Translations under genes and position numbers: made by a program
From: Thermohalobaculum sp039180675
GTDB taxonomy: Bacteria; Pseudomonadota; Alphaproteobacteria; Rhodobacterales; Rhodobacteraceae
Direction of reading: 5' to 3'
Assembly: GCA_039180675.1 (NCBI GenBank)
Contig: JBCDDC010000013.1
Coordinates: 57,605 to 121,604 of the forward strand
DNA length: 64,000 bases
In this document: positions 1-8,857 of the stretch, piece after piece
Layout of the letters: each line of letters begins with the position of its first letter
Position numbering within the stretch: position 1 is the stretch's first letter
The notes under the pieces: generated by a model
What the model saw: only the letters and a program-made list of their open reading frames with translations
Database searches by the model: none
Told to the model about the DNA's origin: nothing

Positions 1-235
1 CCCGCGCAAACTTCTGCATTTCAAAGCGCCATCCTTTAGATACGGGTCCAACTGGCAGGGCGTCGTCACACGACAGTTCCCTTAGAAATGCCATCTGATC
101 AGGGATAGAGCGACCGTATCTCACTGGTTTGTGATCGAACGGCATTGCTGCATGTCCCGTGAGCCTCAAAACGGGGTATTCTTTCAAATCCGTCGCCGTA
201 TCCTGGCGCCAACAGGCCATTTCGGGAGACCTGAC
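1..235. other. Left-edge non-coding stretch
   Basis: I see no convincing gene here. Short open frames reach stops at about positions 39, 88 and 110 on the plus strand, so the 3' end of a gene starting outside the window cannot be excluded. The last bases carry a GGGAG ribosome binding site at 224-228 for the next gene. Confidence 0.4.
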
Positions 236-1438
236 ATGCAACGCAGCGCCTTGATTGTTGCGATATTTGGGCTTCTGGGTGTGGCGGCCCTGGCCTTTGA
301 TGCGAGGGGAGGGGCCGAAGGGCAGGGGCTCCAGTACGCATCGGGCGTTCTGCTGGGCGGTTTCGCGGGGTTTGCCCTCTATCATGCTTCCTTTGGCTTT
401 ACTGCGGCGTGGCGCCGGTTGGTGCGCGAGCGTAGGGGCGCCGGTATCCGGGCGCAGGTCGTGTTGATCGGCCTCACATGCCTGGTCACCTATCCGCTGA
501 TCGGCTATGAGGATCTCACCGGCTGGAACATGCATCCGGTGATCATCGGGATGGGTCTGAGTTCAGCCTTTGGGGCCTTTGTATTTGGCGCCGGGATGCA
601 GCTTGGCGGGGGGTGTGCGTCGGGCACCCTGTTCACCACCGGCGGCGGGTCGACGCGGATGCTGCTGACGCTCTCCTGCTTCATCCTCGGCTCGGTCCTG
701 GCGACCGCGCATATGAACGAGTTCTGGCTGCAACTCGACGAGATGACCGGCATTCCGAACATCCCCGGAACGTCCCTTATCAACCTCTTCGGCCCACTGG
801 GGGGCTTGGCGGCCCTCGGCGCGATCTTGGCGGGCTTCTGGGCGATCAGCGTGGCCGTCGAGCGTCGGGCCCATGGCGAGTTGCAGGCGCTGAGCCCGAC
901 CGAGTCCCTCATGACCGGCCGCTGGTCGCTTTATGCCGGGGCGTTGGGTCTGGCCGTGGTCGGCATTGGATGCTTCCTGCTTTTCCAGCGCCCATGGGGT
1001 GTCACTGCGGGGTTCGCGCTCTGGGGCGCGAAGATCTTTCACGCCGCAGGTGTTCCGGTCACTGAGTGGGGATACTGGAGTGGTTGGCGCGCCGGGCAAC
1101 TGGAGGCGAGCGTTTTTGCCAACCGCACATCGGTCATGAATTTCGGGATCGTCTTCGGTGCCATGGCCGCGGCCTGTCTGGCCGGGCGGTTTGCACCTGT
1201 CTGGAGGCTGTCGCGACGCGATGTCCTGACCGCCGTGATCGGAGGGCTGCTGATGGGTTACGGCGCGCGGCTTGCCTATGGTTGCAACATCGGCGCCTAT
1301 CTCGGCGGGCTGGTCTCAGGTTCGATGCACGGGTTCTGGTGGCTGGTCTGGGGCTTTGCAGGCTCCTGGCTCGGCACCTGGATGCGCGGTGTGCTGGAGA
1401 TGGACCCGCCTGTCGCGCCACGGCGCGCCGCTATCTGA
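236..1438 (+). CDS. YeeE/YedE family inner-membrane transporter (probable thiosulfate/sulfur-compound uptake)
   Basis: Polytopic inner-membrane protein of 400 residues, in the family that includes the thiosulfate transporter TsuA. It has the two diagnostic glycine-cysteine motifs: GGGCASG (Cys127) in the first half and YGCNIG (Cys350) in the second half, as expected for an internally duplicated pore whose cysteines relay the sulfur substrate. ATG at 236 is preferred over an in-frame start at 131 because GGGAG lies 7 nt upstream and the protein then begins directly with a membrane helix. An exported DUF302 protein follows 11 nt downstream, probably in the same transcript. The substrate is inferred from the family. 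Confidence 0.88.
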   Translation: MQRSALIVAIFGLLGVAALAFDARGGAEGQGLQYASGVLLGGFAGFALYHASFGFTAAWRRLVRERRGAGIRAQVVLIGLTCLVTYPLIGYEDLTGWNMHPVIIGMGLSSAFGAFVFGAGMQLGGGCASGTLFTTGGGSTRMLLTLSCFILGSVLATAHMNEFWLQLDEMTGIPNIPGTSLINLFGPLGGLAALGAILAGFWAISVAVERRAHGELQALSPTESLMTGRWSLYAGALGLAVVGIGCFLLFQRPWGVTAGFALWGAKIFHAAGVPVTEWGYWSGWRAGQLEASVFANRTSVMNFGIVFGAMAAACLAGRFAPVWRLSRRDVLTAVIGGLLMGYGARLAYGCNIGAYLGGLVSGSMHGFWWLVWGFAGSWLGTWMRGVLEMDPPVAPRRAAI

Positions 1439-1449
1439 CGGAGGATCCG

Positions 1450-1920
1450 ATGCGCATCTTCGCTCTCACACTGGTCTCTGCCCTGATCGCCACAACGGTC
1501 TCTGCCGGGTCGATCGCGCCGCGCGAGGGCTGGGCGGTGCATGACACCAAACTCACCCACGCTGAGCTTTTCGACCGACTGAAGGCAGCCGTAAAGGCGA
1601 ACGGCATGATCATCGTGACCCGCGCCGGGCCGACCAAGGCGGCCGCGAGCCGGGGCATCACGATCCCCGACAACATGGTGGTCGGCGTCTACAACAACGA
1701 CTTCGCGGTCCGCGCGTTATCGTTTTCCACCGCCGCGATGATCGAAGCTCCGATCCGGTTCTACCTGACGGGCGACCCTGACGGGACCGCCACGCTCTCC
1801 TACAAAACGCCGAGCCATGTCTTCGCGCCCTACTTCGATGAAGGGGGGGAGGGTCTGCAGAACCTCGCCGCCGAGCTCGATGCCAAATTCCAGGCGATCG
1901 CTGCTGCAGCTATCGAATGA
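1450..1920 (+). CDS. Exported DUF302 domain protein
   Basis: Protein of 156 residues with an N-terminal signal peptide (hydrophobic stretch about residues 3-17, cleavage likely near the VSAGS sequence) followed by a single DUF302 domain. DUF302 proteins are small, often periplasmic and of unknown function. They repeatedly occur beside YeeE-like transporters and sulfur-metabolism genes, so a role in handling a sulfur compound outside the cytoplasm is possible but not shown. ATG at 1450 follows a GGAG site. Longer in-frame extensions upstream overlap the transporter gene and look artefactual. Confidence 0.8.
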   Translation: MRIFALTLVSALIATTVSAGSIAPREGWAVHDTKLTHAELFDRLKAAVKANGMIIVTRAGPTKAAASRGITIPDNMVVGVYNNDFAVRALSFSTAAMIEAPIRFYLTGDPDGTATLSYKTPSHVFAPYFDEGGEGLQNLAAELDAKFQAIAAAAIE

Positions 1921-2126
1921 GCAAACGATCCGCGGGTCCGAGACGGTTTTCTGAAGTAAGTCAATCCTTGAACCTGCCCGTGTGCGCCGTAGGGTAGTGA
2001 TCAGAAAAGGGTTGCAGCGATTTATGGGGCCTTTCGATCATAGCGCTGAAATACAGCGATGGATCAATCGTGTACTCCTGAGCCGTCATTGCAGAACCGA
2101 TTAACCTCCACCTCGAAGGAGCCATC

Positions 2127-3263
2127 ATGTCCGTCCGTTCTCTTCCAGCAGCATTGCTTCTTTTGGCCGGTTTGATGGTGGCGCCGCATCAGGCAGCAGC
2201 GCAGGGCGGCCCGATGCCCGTCGAAGTCGCCTCGCCGCTGATTGAGCGGATCGTGGACTGGGATGAGTTCACTGGCCGTTTCGAGGCTGTCGGCCGGGTC
2301 GAATTGAGGGCTCGCGTCTCCGGCTATCTGAATCTCAAGATGTTCGAGGACGGAAAGATCGTGGAGGCCGGTGACGTGCTCTATGTCATCGATCCGCGCC
2401 CGTTCGAGGCCGAGCTTGCCTCGGCGCAGGCACAGGTCTCGGCGGCCAAGGCAGAGCAGACGCGCGCGGATATCGAGCTCCAGCGGGCGCAGGAGCTTCG
2501 CGCGAACAACACGGTCGCTCAGACTACGGTCGACCAGCGGCTTGCTGACAAGCTGCGTGCGGATGCAGAGGTTGCGATCGCCGAGGCCGCGGTGCGCACG
2601 GCGGAGCTCAATCTCGACGATACCGAGGTGAAGGCGCCCTTCACCGGCCGCATCTCGGAGAGCGCGGTCGATGTGGGCAATCTCGTGACCTCGGGCGAGA
2701 CGGTGCTGGCCACCATCGTCTCGACCGATCCGATCCATCTGAGCTTCACCGCCTCGGAGGCTGATTTCCTCAAGTACTCCCGGCTGAACCTGCAGGGCCA
2801 GCGGCCGAGTTCCCGCAACGCGCCGAACGAGGTGCAGGCCAAACTCGCGGATGAGGATGAGTGGAGCTGGATCGGGCGCATGGATTATGTGGCGAACGAG
2901 ATCAACCCCAATGCAGGCACGATCACCGGGCGTGCGGTCTTCGACAACCCCGATGGCATCCTGACGCCGGGCCTTTTCGCGCGCCTTCGCCTGATCGGTT
3001 CAGGTGCCTATGACGCGCTCTTGGTGCCGGATGCAGCGATCCTGTCGGATCAGGACCGCAAGATCGTGATGCTCGTGGATCAGGAGGGCACGGTGCGTGC
3101 TCAGGTCGTCACCCTCGGCCCGCTTTATCGCGGTCTGCGCGTGATCCGTTCAGGCATCACGGGGGAAGACAGGCTGGTGATCAACGGCGTGCAGCGCGCG
3201 CGGCCTGGTGGTCAGGTGGTGCCTCAGGAGGCGCAGATCGCCTTCCCTGACGCCACGAACTGA
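2127..3263 (+). CDS. RND efflux pump periplasmic adaptor (membrane fusion protein)
   Basis: Protein of 378 residues of the AcrA/MexE family that bridges the inner-membrane RND pump to an outer-membrane channel. A signal peptide covers about residues 1-25 and lacks a lipobox cysteine, so the protein is probably periplasmic rather than lipid-anchored. A barrel-sandwich (lipoyl-like) segment (ARVSGYL ... FEDGKIVEAGDVLYVIDPRP) is followed by an alpha-hairpin rich in Ala, Gln and Glu (about 95-160), the second lipoyl half, and a beta-barrel. The RND transporter starts 10 nt after the stop codon. No outer-membrane TolC-like gene follows, so the pump presumably borrows one encoded elsewhere. Confidence 0.93.
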   Translation: MSVRSLPAALLLLAGLMVAPHQAAAQGGPMPVEVASPLIERIVDWDEFTGRFEAVGRVELRARVSGYLNLKMFEDGKIVEAGDVLYVIDPRPFEAELASAQAQVSAAKAEQTRADIELQRAQELRANNTVAQTTVDQRLADKLRADAEVAIAEAAVRTAELNLDDTEVKAPFTGRISESAVDVGNLVTSGETVLATIVSTDPIHLSFTASEADFLKYSRLNLQGQRPSSRNAPNEVQAKLADEDEWSWIGRMDYVANEINPNAGTITGRAVFDNPDGILTPGLFARLRLIGSGAYDALLVPDAAILSDQDRKIVMLVDQEGTVRAQVVTLGPLYRGLRVIRSGITGEDRLVINGVQRARPGGQVVPQEAQIAFPDATN

Positions 3264-3273
3264 GGCGGGCGGA

Positions 3274-6200
3274 ATGTTCTCACACTTCTTCATTGACCGG
3301 CCGATCTTCGCCGGCGTCATCTCGGTCGTGATCTCGCTGATCGGGATCGCGGCCTATTTCAACCTGCCTGTCGCGCAGTATCCCGAGATCGCACCGCCGC
3401 GGATCTCGATCTCGGCCTCCTATCCCGGCGCGTCGGCCGAGACGATTGCCGACACTGTAGCGACGCCGATCGAGCAGGAGATCAATGGCGTTGAGAACAT
3501 GCTCTACATGTCGAGCCAGTCGACAAGCGATGGCCGTCTTTCGATCAGCGTCGTCTTCGATGTTGGCACGGATCTCGATTTCGCACAGGTGCTCGTGCAG
3601 AACCGGGTTGCCATCGCCGAGCCCCGGCTGCCGGAGGAGGTCAGGCGCCTGGGGATCACCACCACGAAATCGTCGCCTGACCTGATGATGGTCATTCATA
3701 TGCTGACCGACGATGGCTCCCGCGATCAGCTTTACATCTCAAACTATGCGCGCACGCAACTGATCGACCAGCTTGCCCGGATCGATGGTGTTGGCGATGT
3801 CTTCATCGGTGCGGAGCGGGCCTATTCGATGCGGATCTGGCTCGACCCGGAGCGTGTCGCGAATTTCGGCATGACGGCTGGCGAGGTGGTCGCGGCGCTC
3901 CGCAACAACAATGTGCAGGTGGCCTCCGGCGTTCTGAACCAGCCCCCCATCCCGCTCGATGCCGATTTCCAGTATTCGGTCGAGACACAGGGCAGGCTGA
4001 CCGCGCCCGAGGCCTTCGCCAACATCGTGATCAAGACGATCGAGGGTGGCGGGCAGGTCCGTGTCCGCGACGTGGCGCGGGTGGAGCTTGGCGCCCAGGA
4101 TTACAACACGAACGGGTATATGGATCAGGACACGGCGATGCCGATCCTGGTGTTCCAGCGGCCGGGATCGAACGCGCTTGAGACCGCGGCGCAGATCAAG
4201 GCTTTCATGGAGGAGGCGGAGCGAGGGTTCCCAACCGGCATCGCCTACGACATCATCTACAACCCGACCGAATACATCGCCCAATCCGTCGACGCGGTCT
4301 ATCAGACACTGTTCGAGGCAATGACGCTGGTCATCCTGGTGGTCATCGTCTTCCTGCAGAATTTCCGCGCGGCCCTGATTCCGATCGTCGCGATCCCGGT
4401 GTCGCTGATCGGCACGTTCGCGCTGATGGCCGCGCTCGGCTTCTCGCTCAACACGCTCACGCTGTTCGGCCTCGTCCTGGCCATCGGTATCGTGGTGGAC
4501 GACGCGATCGTTGTGGTCGAGAATGTCGAGCGTTATCTGGCCGAGGGGCTTACCCCGCGAGAAGCGGCGCGCAAGACGATGACCGAGGTCCTGGGCGCGC
4601 TGATCGCGACAACGCTGGTGATGATGGCCGTCTTCATCCCGGCGAGCCTTTTGCCCGGGATCACCGGGCAGTTCTTCCGGCAATTCGCGCTGACCATCGC
4701 GGTTGCGACGGGGATTTCGACCCTGGTTTCGGTCACACTTTCGCCGGCGCTTGCCGCGCAGCTTCTTCAGCCAAAGGGCACGCCGCCAAAGACCATGCTG
4801 GGCCGGGTGATCGGCATCATCGTCAAACCGCTGACCATGGCGGGTGATGCCTTCAACTGGGCCTTTGATCATTTCACCGGCGCCTACGCGTGGCTGGTGC
4901 GCAAGGTGGTGCGGATCGCCGCGTTGGTGATGCTGGTCTATGCCGGGCTCGTCTGGGTCACCGGAGTTCAGTTCGATAGGGCGCCGACCGGCTTCATCCC
5001 CGAGCAGAACCAGGGCTATCTGATCACGATCGTCGATCTGCCGCCCGGTGCCTCGCTGCGCAGGACCGACGAGGTGGTGCGGCAGGCGACCGACGTAATT
5101 CTCTCGCACCCCGCCGTGCAGCATACGGCCGGGTTCGCGGGCCTGGACGGGGCGACCTTCACGAACGCCTCGAACGCGGCGGTGATCTTCCTGACCTTCA
5201 AGCCCTTTGACGAACTGATCGAGATGGGAATCGATCAGGAGCAGATCCTGAGCGAGATCCAGGGCGGTCTGTTCCAGATCAAGGAGGCCAATATCTTCGT
5301 CATCGCGCCGCCCCCTGTACGCGGGGTTGGTACCGGCGGGGGGTGGAGGCTCTTCGTTCAAGACCGGCGCGGACGGGGCATCCAGGCGATGGAAGAGGCG
5401 ATGCAGTCCATCGCTGCCGCCGCCAACCAGACCGAGGGGCTGACCCGGGTCTACTACACGTTCAACCGCTCGACGCCCCGCGTCTACGCGGATATCGACC
5501 GGGTAAAGGCGGAGAAGCTGGGGGTTACCCCAGACCAGATCTTTGAGGCGCTCGAGGTCTATCTTGGCTCGGCTTTCGTCAATGATTTCAACTTCCTTGG
5601 CCGAACCTACCGGGTGACGGCTCAGGCGGATGCCCAATTCCGCGACGAGGTGCGGGATATCGAGAACCTGCGCACACGGACAACGGCGGGCGAGATGATG
5701 CCGATCGGCTCGGTTGCCAGTTTCGAGAACACGACCGGCCCCTACAGGCTCGCGCGCTACAACCTCTACAACGCCGCTGCGCTCAATGGTGCGACCGCGC
5801 CCGGGTTCTCGACCGGGCAGGCCATCGAAGCGATGGAGACCTTGCTGGACGAGAACCTGCCGGACGGGTTCGGATATGAATGGACAGAGCTTGCGCTGCA
5901 GGAGAAGTTGGAGGGTGACACGACCCTCACTGTCTTCGCCTTTGCCATCGTTTTCGTCTTCCTCGTCCTGGCTGCGCAGTATGAGAGCGTGCTGCTTCCC
6001 CTCGCGGTCATCTTCATCGTGCCGATGTGCATGCTGACGGCGATCTCAGGCGTCTTGTGGCGCGGGCTCGACAACAACATCCTCACCCAGATCGGTTTGG
6101 TCGTTCTGGTCGGGCTCTCCGCCAAGAACGCGATTCTGATCGTCGAGTTTGCGCGACAATTGGAGGAGCAGGGGCGCAACCGGGTCGAGGCGGCGATCGA

Positions 6201-6450
6201 GGCCGCCCGCCTCAGGCTACGGCCCATCCTGATGACGGCGTTCTCGTTCATTCTCGGCGTCGTGCCGCTCCTGATCGCGACGGGGGCGGGGGCCGAGATG
6301 CGCCAGGCGCTGGGAACGGCTGTCTTCTTCGGCATGCTGGGAGTGACGCTGTTCGGGCTGGTGCTCACGCCCGTCTTCTACGTGGTGTTCCGCTGGGTCG
6401 GCACGATCTTCCGCGGTGAGGAGCGCAAGACAGAGGCACCGGCCGAATAG
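3274..6450 (+). CDS. RND (HAE1-type) multidrug efflux transporter
   Basis: Inner-membrane proton-driven drug exporter of 1058 residues, full length for AcrB/MexF-type pumps. It begins with the typical MFSHFFIDRPIFA segment. The proton-relay aspartate pair of transmembrane helix 4 is present at D409-D410 (GIVVDDAIVVVENV), and two large periplasmic loops separate the TM1-6 and TM7-12 halves. ATG 3274 is chosen over an upstream frame extension at 3208 because the extension overlaps the adaptor gene and is arginine-rich junk. Its stop codon abuts the stop of the convergent dehydratase gene with no spacer. Drug specificity cannot be read from sequence. Confidence 0.95.
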   Translation: MFSHFFIDRPIFAGVISVVISLIGIAAYFNLPVAQYPEIAPPRISISASYPGASAETIADTVATPIEQEINGVENMLYMSSQSTSDGRLSISVVFDVGTDLDFAQVLVQNRVAIAEPRLPEEVRRLGITTTKSSPDLMMVIHMLTDDGSRDQLYISNYARTQLIDQLARIDGVGDVFIGAERAYSMRIWLDPERVANFGMTAGEVVAALRNNNVQVASGVLNQPPIPLDADFQYSVETQGRLTAPEAFANIVIKTIEGGGQVRVRDVARVELGAQDYNTNGYMDQDTAMPILVFQRPGSNALETAAQIKAFMEEAERGFPTGIAYDIIYNPTEYIAQSVDAVYQTLFEAMTLVILVVIVFLQNFRAALIPIVAIPVSLIGTFALMAALGFSLNTLTLFGLVLAIGIVVDDAIVVVENVERYLAEGLTPREAARKTMTEVLGALIATTLVMMAVFIPASLLPGITGQFFRQFALTIAVATGISTLVSVTLSPALAAQLLQPKGTPPKTMLGRVIGIIVKPLTMAGDAFNWAFDHFTGAYAWLVRKVVRIAALVMLVYAGLVWVTGVQFDRAPTGFIPEQNQGYLITIVDLPPGASLRRTDEVVRQATDVILSHPAVQHTAGFAGLDGATFTNASNAAVIFLTFKPFDELIEMGIDQEQILSEIQGGLFQIKEANIFVIAPPPVRGVGTGGGWRLFVQDRRGRGIQAMEEAMQSIAAAANQTEGLTRVYYTFNRSTPRVYADIDRVKAEKLGVTPDQIFEALEVYLGSAFVNDFNFLGRTYRVTAQADAQFRDEVRDIENLRTRTTAGEMMPIGSVASFENTTGPYRLARYNLYNAAALNGATAPGFSTGQAIEAMETLLDENLPDGFGYEWTELALQEKLEGDTTLTVFAFAIVFVFLVLAAQYESVLLPLAVIFIVPMCMLTAISGVLWRGLDNNILTQIGLVVLVGLSAKNAILIVEFARQLEEQGRNRVEAAIEAARLRLRPILMTAFSFILGVVPLLIATGAGAEMRQALGTAVFFGMLGVTLFGLVLTPVFYVVFRWVGTIFRGEERKTEAPAE

Positions 6451-8181
6451 TCAGTAGATGTCCGGCTCCGGCGCGGTCCGGCCGAAATCGGTCTGCAGAT
6501 AGTCGAAATCGCAGCCCTTGTCGGCTTGTGTGACGTGGCGGGCGAACATCCAGTTGTAACCGCGTGTCGCCTTGGGTTCCGGTGGTGTCCAGGCGGCCTT
6601 GCGGATTTCCATCTCCGCATCGCTGACGATCAGCGAGATCTCTCGCGCTGGGACATCCACCCGGATCCGGTCGCCGGTCCGGGCCAGCGCCAGCGGTCCG
6701 CCGATGGCTGCCTCCGGCGCCACATGCAGGATGCAGGCGCCATAGGCGGTGCCGCTCATCCGACAGTCGGAGATCCGGATCATATCGCGATACCCCTGAT
6801 TGAGGAGCGCGACCGGGATCGGCAGGAACCCCCATTCGGGCATGCCAGGCGCGCCGATCGGGCCCGCGCCCCGGAAGATCATCACATGGTCTGGCGTGAC
6901 GTCGAGATCGGGGTTGTCGGCGGCAGCCTTCATCTCGGGATAGGTGTCGAAAACCAGCGCTGGGCCTTCATGCACCTGCAGCCTGGGCTCCATCGCGGCG
7001 GGTTTCACGACGCAGCCATCGGGAGCGAGGTTGCCCCGCAGCACGGCGAGTGAGCCTTCCGGATAGATCGGATCGTCAATCGGGCGGATCACGTCGTCAT
7101 GGAAGACCTCGGCCCCCTCCAGCGTCTCGCCCAGCGTCTTGCCCGACACGGTCATTGCATCGAGATGCAGGCGGTCGCCAAGCCGGCTCATGAGGCCGCG
7201 CAGCCCGCCCGCATAGAAGAAATCCTCCATCAGATACTTGTCACCCGATGGCCGGATATTCGCGATCACCGGCACCTCGCGCCCGGCAAGGTCGAGATCA
7301 TCCATCGTGAGCGCGACACCCGCCCGGCGCGCCATCGCGACAAGATGGATGATCGCGTTGGTCGAGCAGCCGGTTGCCATCGCGACGGTGACGCCGTTGG
7401 CAATCGCTTTGTCCGTCAGAATGCGGTTCGGGGTCAGATCCTCGCGGACCATCTCCACGATCCGCCGCCCGCAGGCAGCCGACATGCGCGGGTGGCCCGA
7501 GTCCGCAGCCGGGATCGAGGTCGCCCCCGGCAGGGTCATCCCCAGTGCCTCGGTGATCGAGGTCATGGTCGAGGCGGTGCCCATGGTCATGCAGGTGCCA
7601 AAGCTGCGCGCGATCCCCGCCTCCATCTCGAACCATTGCTCTTTGGAGATTTTTCCAGCGCGCCGTTCGTCCCAGTACTTCAGTACATCCGAGCCGGAGC
7701 CCAGCACCTCGCCCCGCCAGTTGCCCCGCAGCATCGGGCCCGCGGGCAGGAAGATCGCCGGAATCCCCATCGAGATCGCGCCCATCATCAGGCCCGGCGT
7801 GGTCTTGTCGCAGCCGCCCATGAGAACCGCGCCGTCGCTGGGGTGGGAGCGGAGCAGCTCCTCCGTCTCGATTGCCAAGAGGTTCCGGTAGAGCATGGTC
7901 GAAGGCTTCACGATCGGCTCGGACAGCGAGATCGCCGGAAGCTCGATCGGGAAGCCACCTGCCTGCAGCACACCGCGTTTGACGTCTTCGACGCGATGGC
8001 GGAAATGCTGATGGCACTGGTTGATGTCCGACCAGGTGTTGATCAGCGCGATCACCGGTTTGTCGGTCCAGTCCTCGGGGTCATAGCCCATCTGGAAGAT
8101 CCGAGAGCGATGGTGCATCCCGCGCAGCGTGTCATGGGCGAACCAGCGGGCGGAGCGGTAGGTGGATGGGTCCTTGGTCAT
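6451..8181 (-). CDS. IlvD/Edd family dehydratase (L-arabinonate dehydratase-like)
   Basis: Iron-sulfur dehydratase of 576 residues. Cys56 (SDINQCHQH), Cys124 (GGCDKTTP) and Cys197 (FGTCMTM) align with the three [2Fe-2S] ligands of sugar-acid dehydratases such as Rhizobium L-arabinonate dehydratase, each displaced by three residues. The family converts aldonic acids, or dihydroxy acids for IlvD, to 2-keto-3-deoxy acids. Length and motif spacing favour the sugar-acid branch over IlvD, but the substrate is an inference. ATG 8181 follows an AGGGAG site, and the 13-residue upstream extension lacks one. A mandelate-racemase-like gene and an EamA transporter nearby fit a sugar-acid context. Confidence 0.85.
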   Translation of the reverse strand: MTKDPSTYRSARWFAHDTLRGMHHRSRIFQMGYDPEDWTDKPVIALINTWSDINQCHQHFRHRVEDVKRGVLQAGGFPIELPAISLSEPIVKPSTMLYRNLLAIETEELLRSHPSDGAVLMGGCDKTTPGLMMGAISMGIPAIFLPAGPMLRGNWRGEVLGSGSDVLKYWDERRAGKISKEQWFEMEAGIARSFGTCMTMGTASTMTSITEALGMTLPGATSIPAADSGHPRMSAACGRRIVEMVREDLTPNRILTDKAIANGVTVAMATGCSTNAIIHLVAMARRAGVALTMDDLDLAGREVPVIANIRPSGDKYLMEDFFYAGGLRGLMSRLGDRLHLDAMTVSGKTLGETLEGAEVFHDDVIRPIDDPIYPEGSLAVLRGNLAPDGCVVKPAAMEPRLQVHEGPALVFDTYPEMKAAADNPDLDVTPDHVMIFRGAGPIGAPGMPEWGFLPIPVALLNQGYRDMIRISDCRMSGTAYGACILHVAPEAAIGGPLALARTGDRIRVDVPAREISLIVSDAEMEIRKAAWTPPEPKATRGYNWMFARHVTQADKGCDFDYLQTDFGRTAPEPDIY

Positions 8182-8280
8182 GGCGTATCTCCCTGAGACC
8201 GGACTACCGCATGCTTCCACAGGGTGGCAATCTCCCCGGCACTACTTGCGCCGGGCCGGGGCGGGGCGTAAGCGCGGGGC

Positions 8281-8856
8281 ATGACGCTTGCCGAGGATAA
8301 AGCCGCGCTGCGCAAGCAGGCCTATGCGGCCCGCAAGATCGCCCATGAAGCGGGCCCAGAAGCGGCTTTGTCTGCGCGCGATCATTTTTTGGCGTCCCGC
8401 ATGCATATCGGCGCAGAGATCATCTCGGCCTATCGCCCGATCCGCACCGAGATCGATCCGACACCGCTGATGGAGGCGCTCCACGCGGCCGGGCATGTCC
8501 TCTGCGTTCCGGTTATCCAGGGGGCTGGCATGGCGCTCAAGTTCGCGGAATGGGTGCCGGGCGAGCGGATGATCGAGGGCCCGTTCAAGGCGGAAGTGCC
8601 GGCCGATCCGCGCTGGGTCCGCCCGCATTTGCTGATCGCGCCGCTGGTGGCGTTCGATGCCGGGTGCTGGCGCCTCGGCTATGGCGGCGGCTTCTATGAT
8701 CGTTCGCTGGCGGAGCTGAAGGCGGAGCGCCCGACCCGTGCCGTTGGGTTCGCCTACGCGGCCCAGCAGGTGGTGCAGATCCCGCGCGAGCCAACGGATC
8801 AGCGGCTTGACGCCATCGTCACAGAGAGTGGCCTGATCAGGCCGGGAGAGGTCTGA
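8281..8856 (+). CDS. 5-formyltetrahydrofolate cyclo-ligase
   Basis: Cytoplasmic ATP-dependent enzyme of 191 residues that converts 5-formyl-THF to 5,10-methenyl-THF and so recycles the folate storage form. The C-terminal signature RLGYGGGFYDRSL (about residues 126-138) is the phosphate-binding motif of the family, and the N-terminal RKQAYAARK region is also typical. The gene is divergent from the dehydratase and 1 nt ahead of the racemase-like gene, so the latter two are probably co-transcribed. The upstream gap is only 99 nt and shows no obvious 6S RNA, which often neighbours this gene in other bacteria. Confidence 0.9.
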   Translation: MTLAEDKAALRKQAYAARKIAHEAGPEAALSARDHFLASRMHIGAEIISAYRPIRTEIDPTPLMEALHAAGHVLCVPVIQGAGMALKFAEWVPGERMIEGPFKAEVPADPRWVRPHLLIAPLVAFDAGCWRLGYGGGFYDRSLAELKAERPTRAVGFAYAAQQVVQIPREPTDQRLDAIVTESGLIRPGEV

Positions 8857-8857
8857 G

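Noticed and set aside
3739..5637. Long open frame antisense to the RND transporter
   Set aside because: It is a GC-driven shadow: arginine/aspartate-rich, without family motifs, and on the opposite strand of a clear RND gene.
8182..8280. 6S RNA upstream of 5-formyltetrahydrofolate cyclo-ligase
   Set aside because: 6S RNA often lies beside this gene, but the gap is only 99 nt, no zapA is present and I see no long bulged hairpin of the required size.
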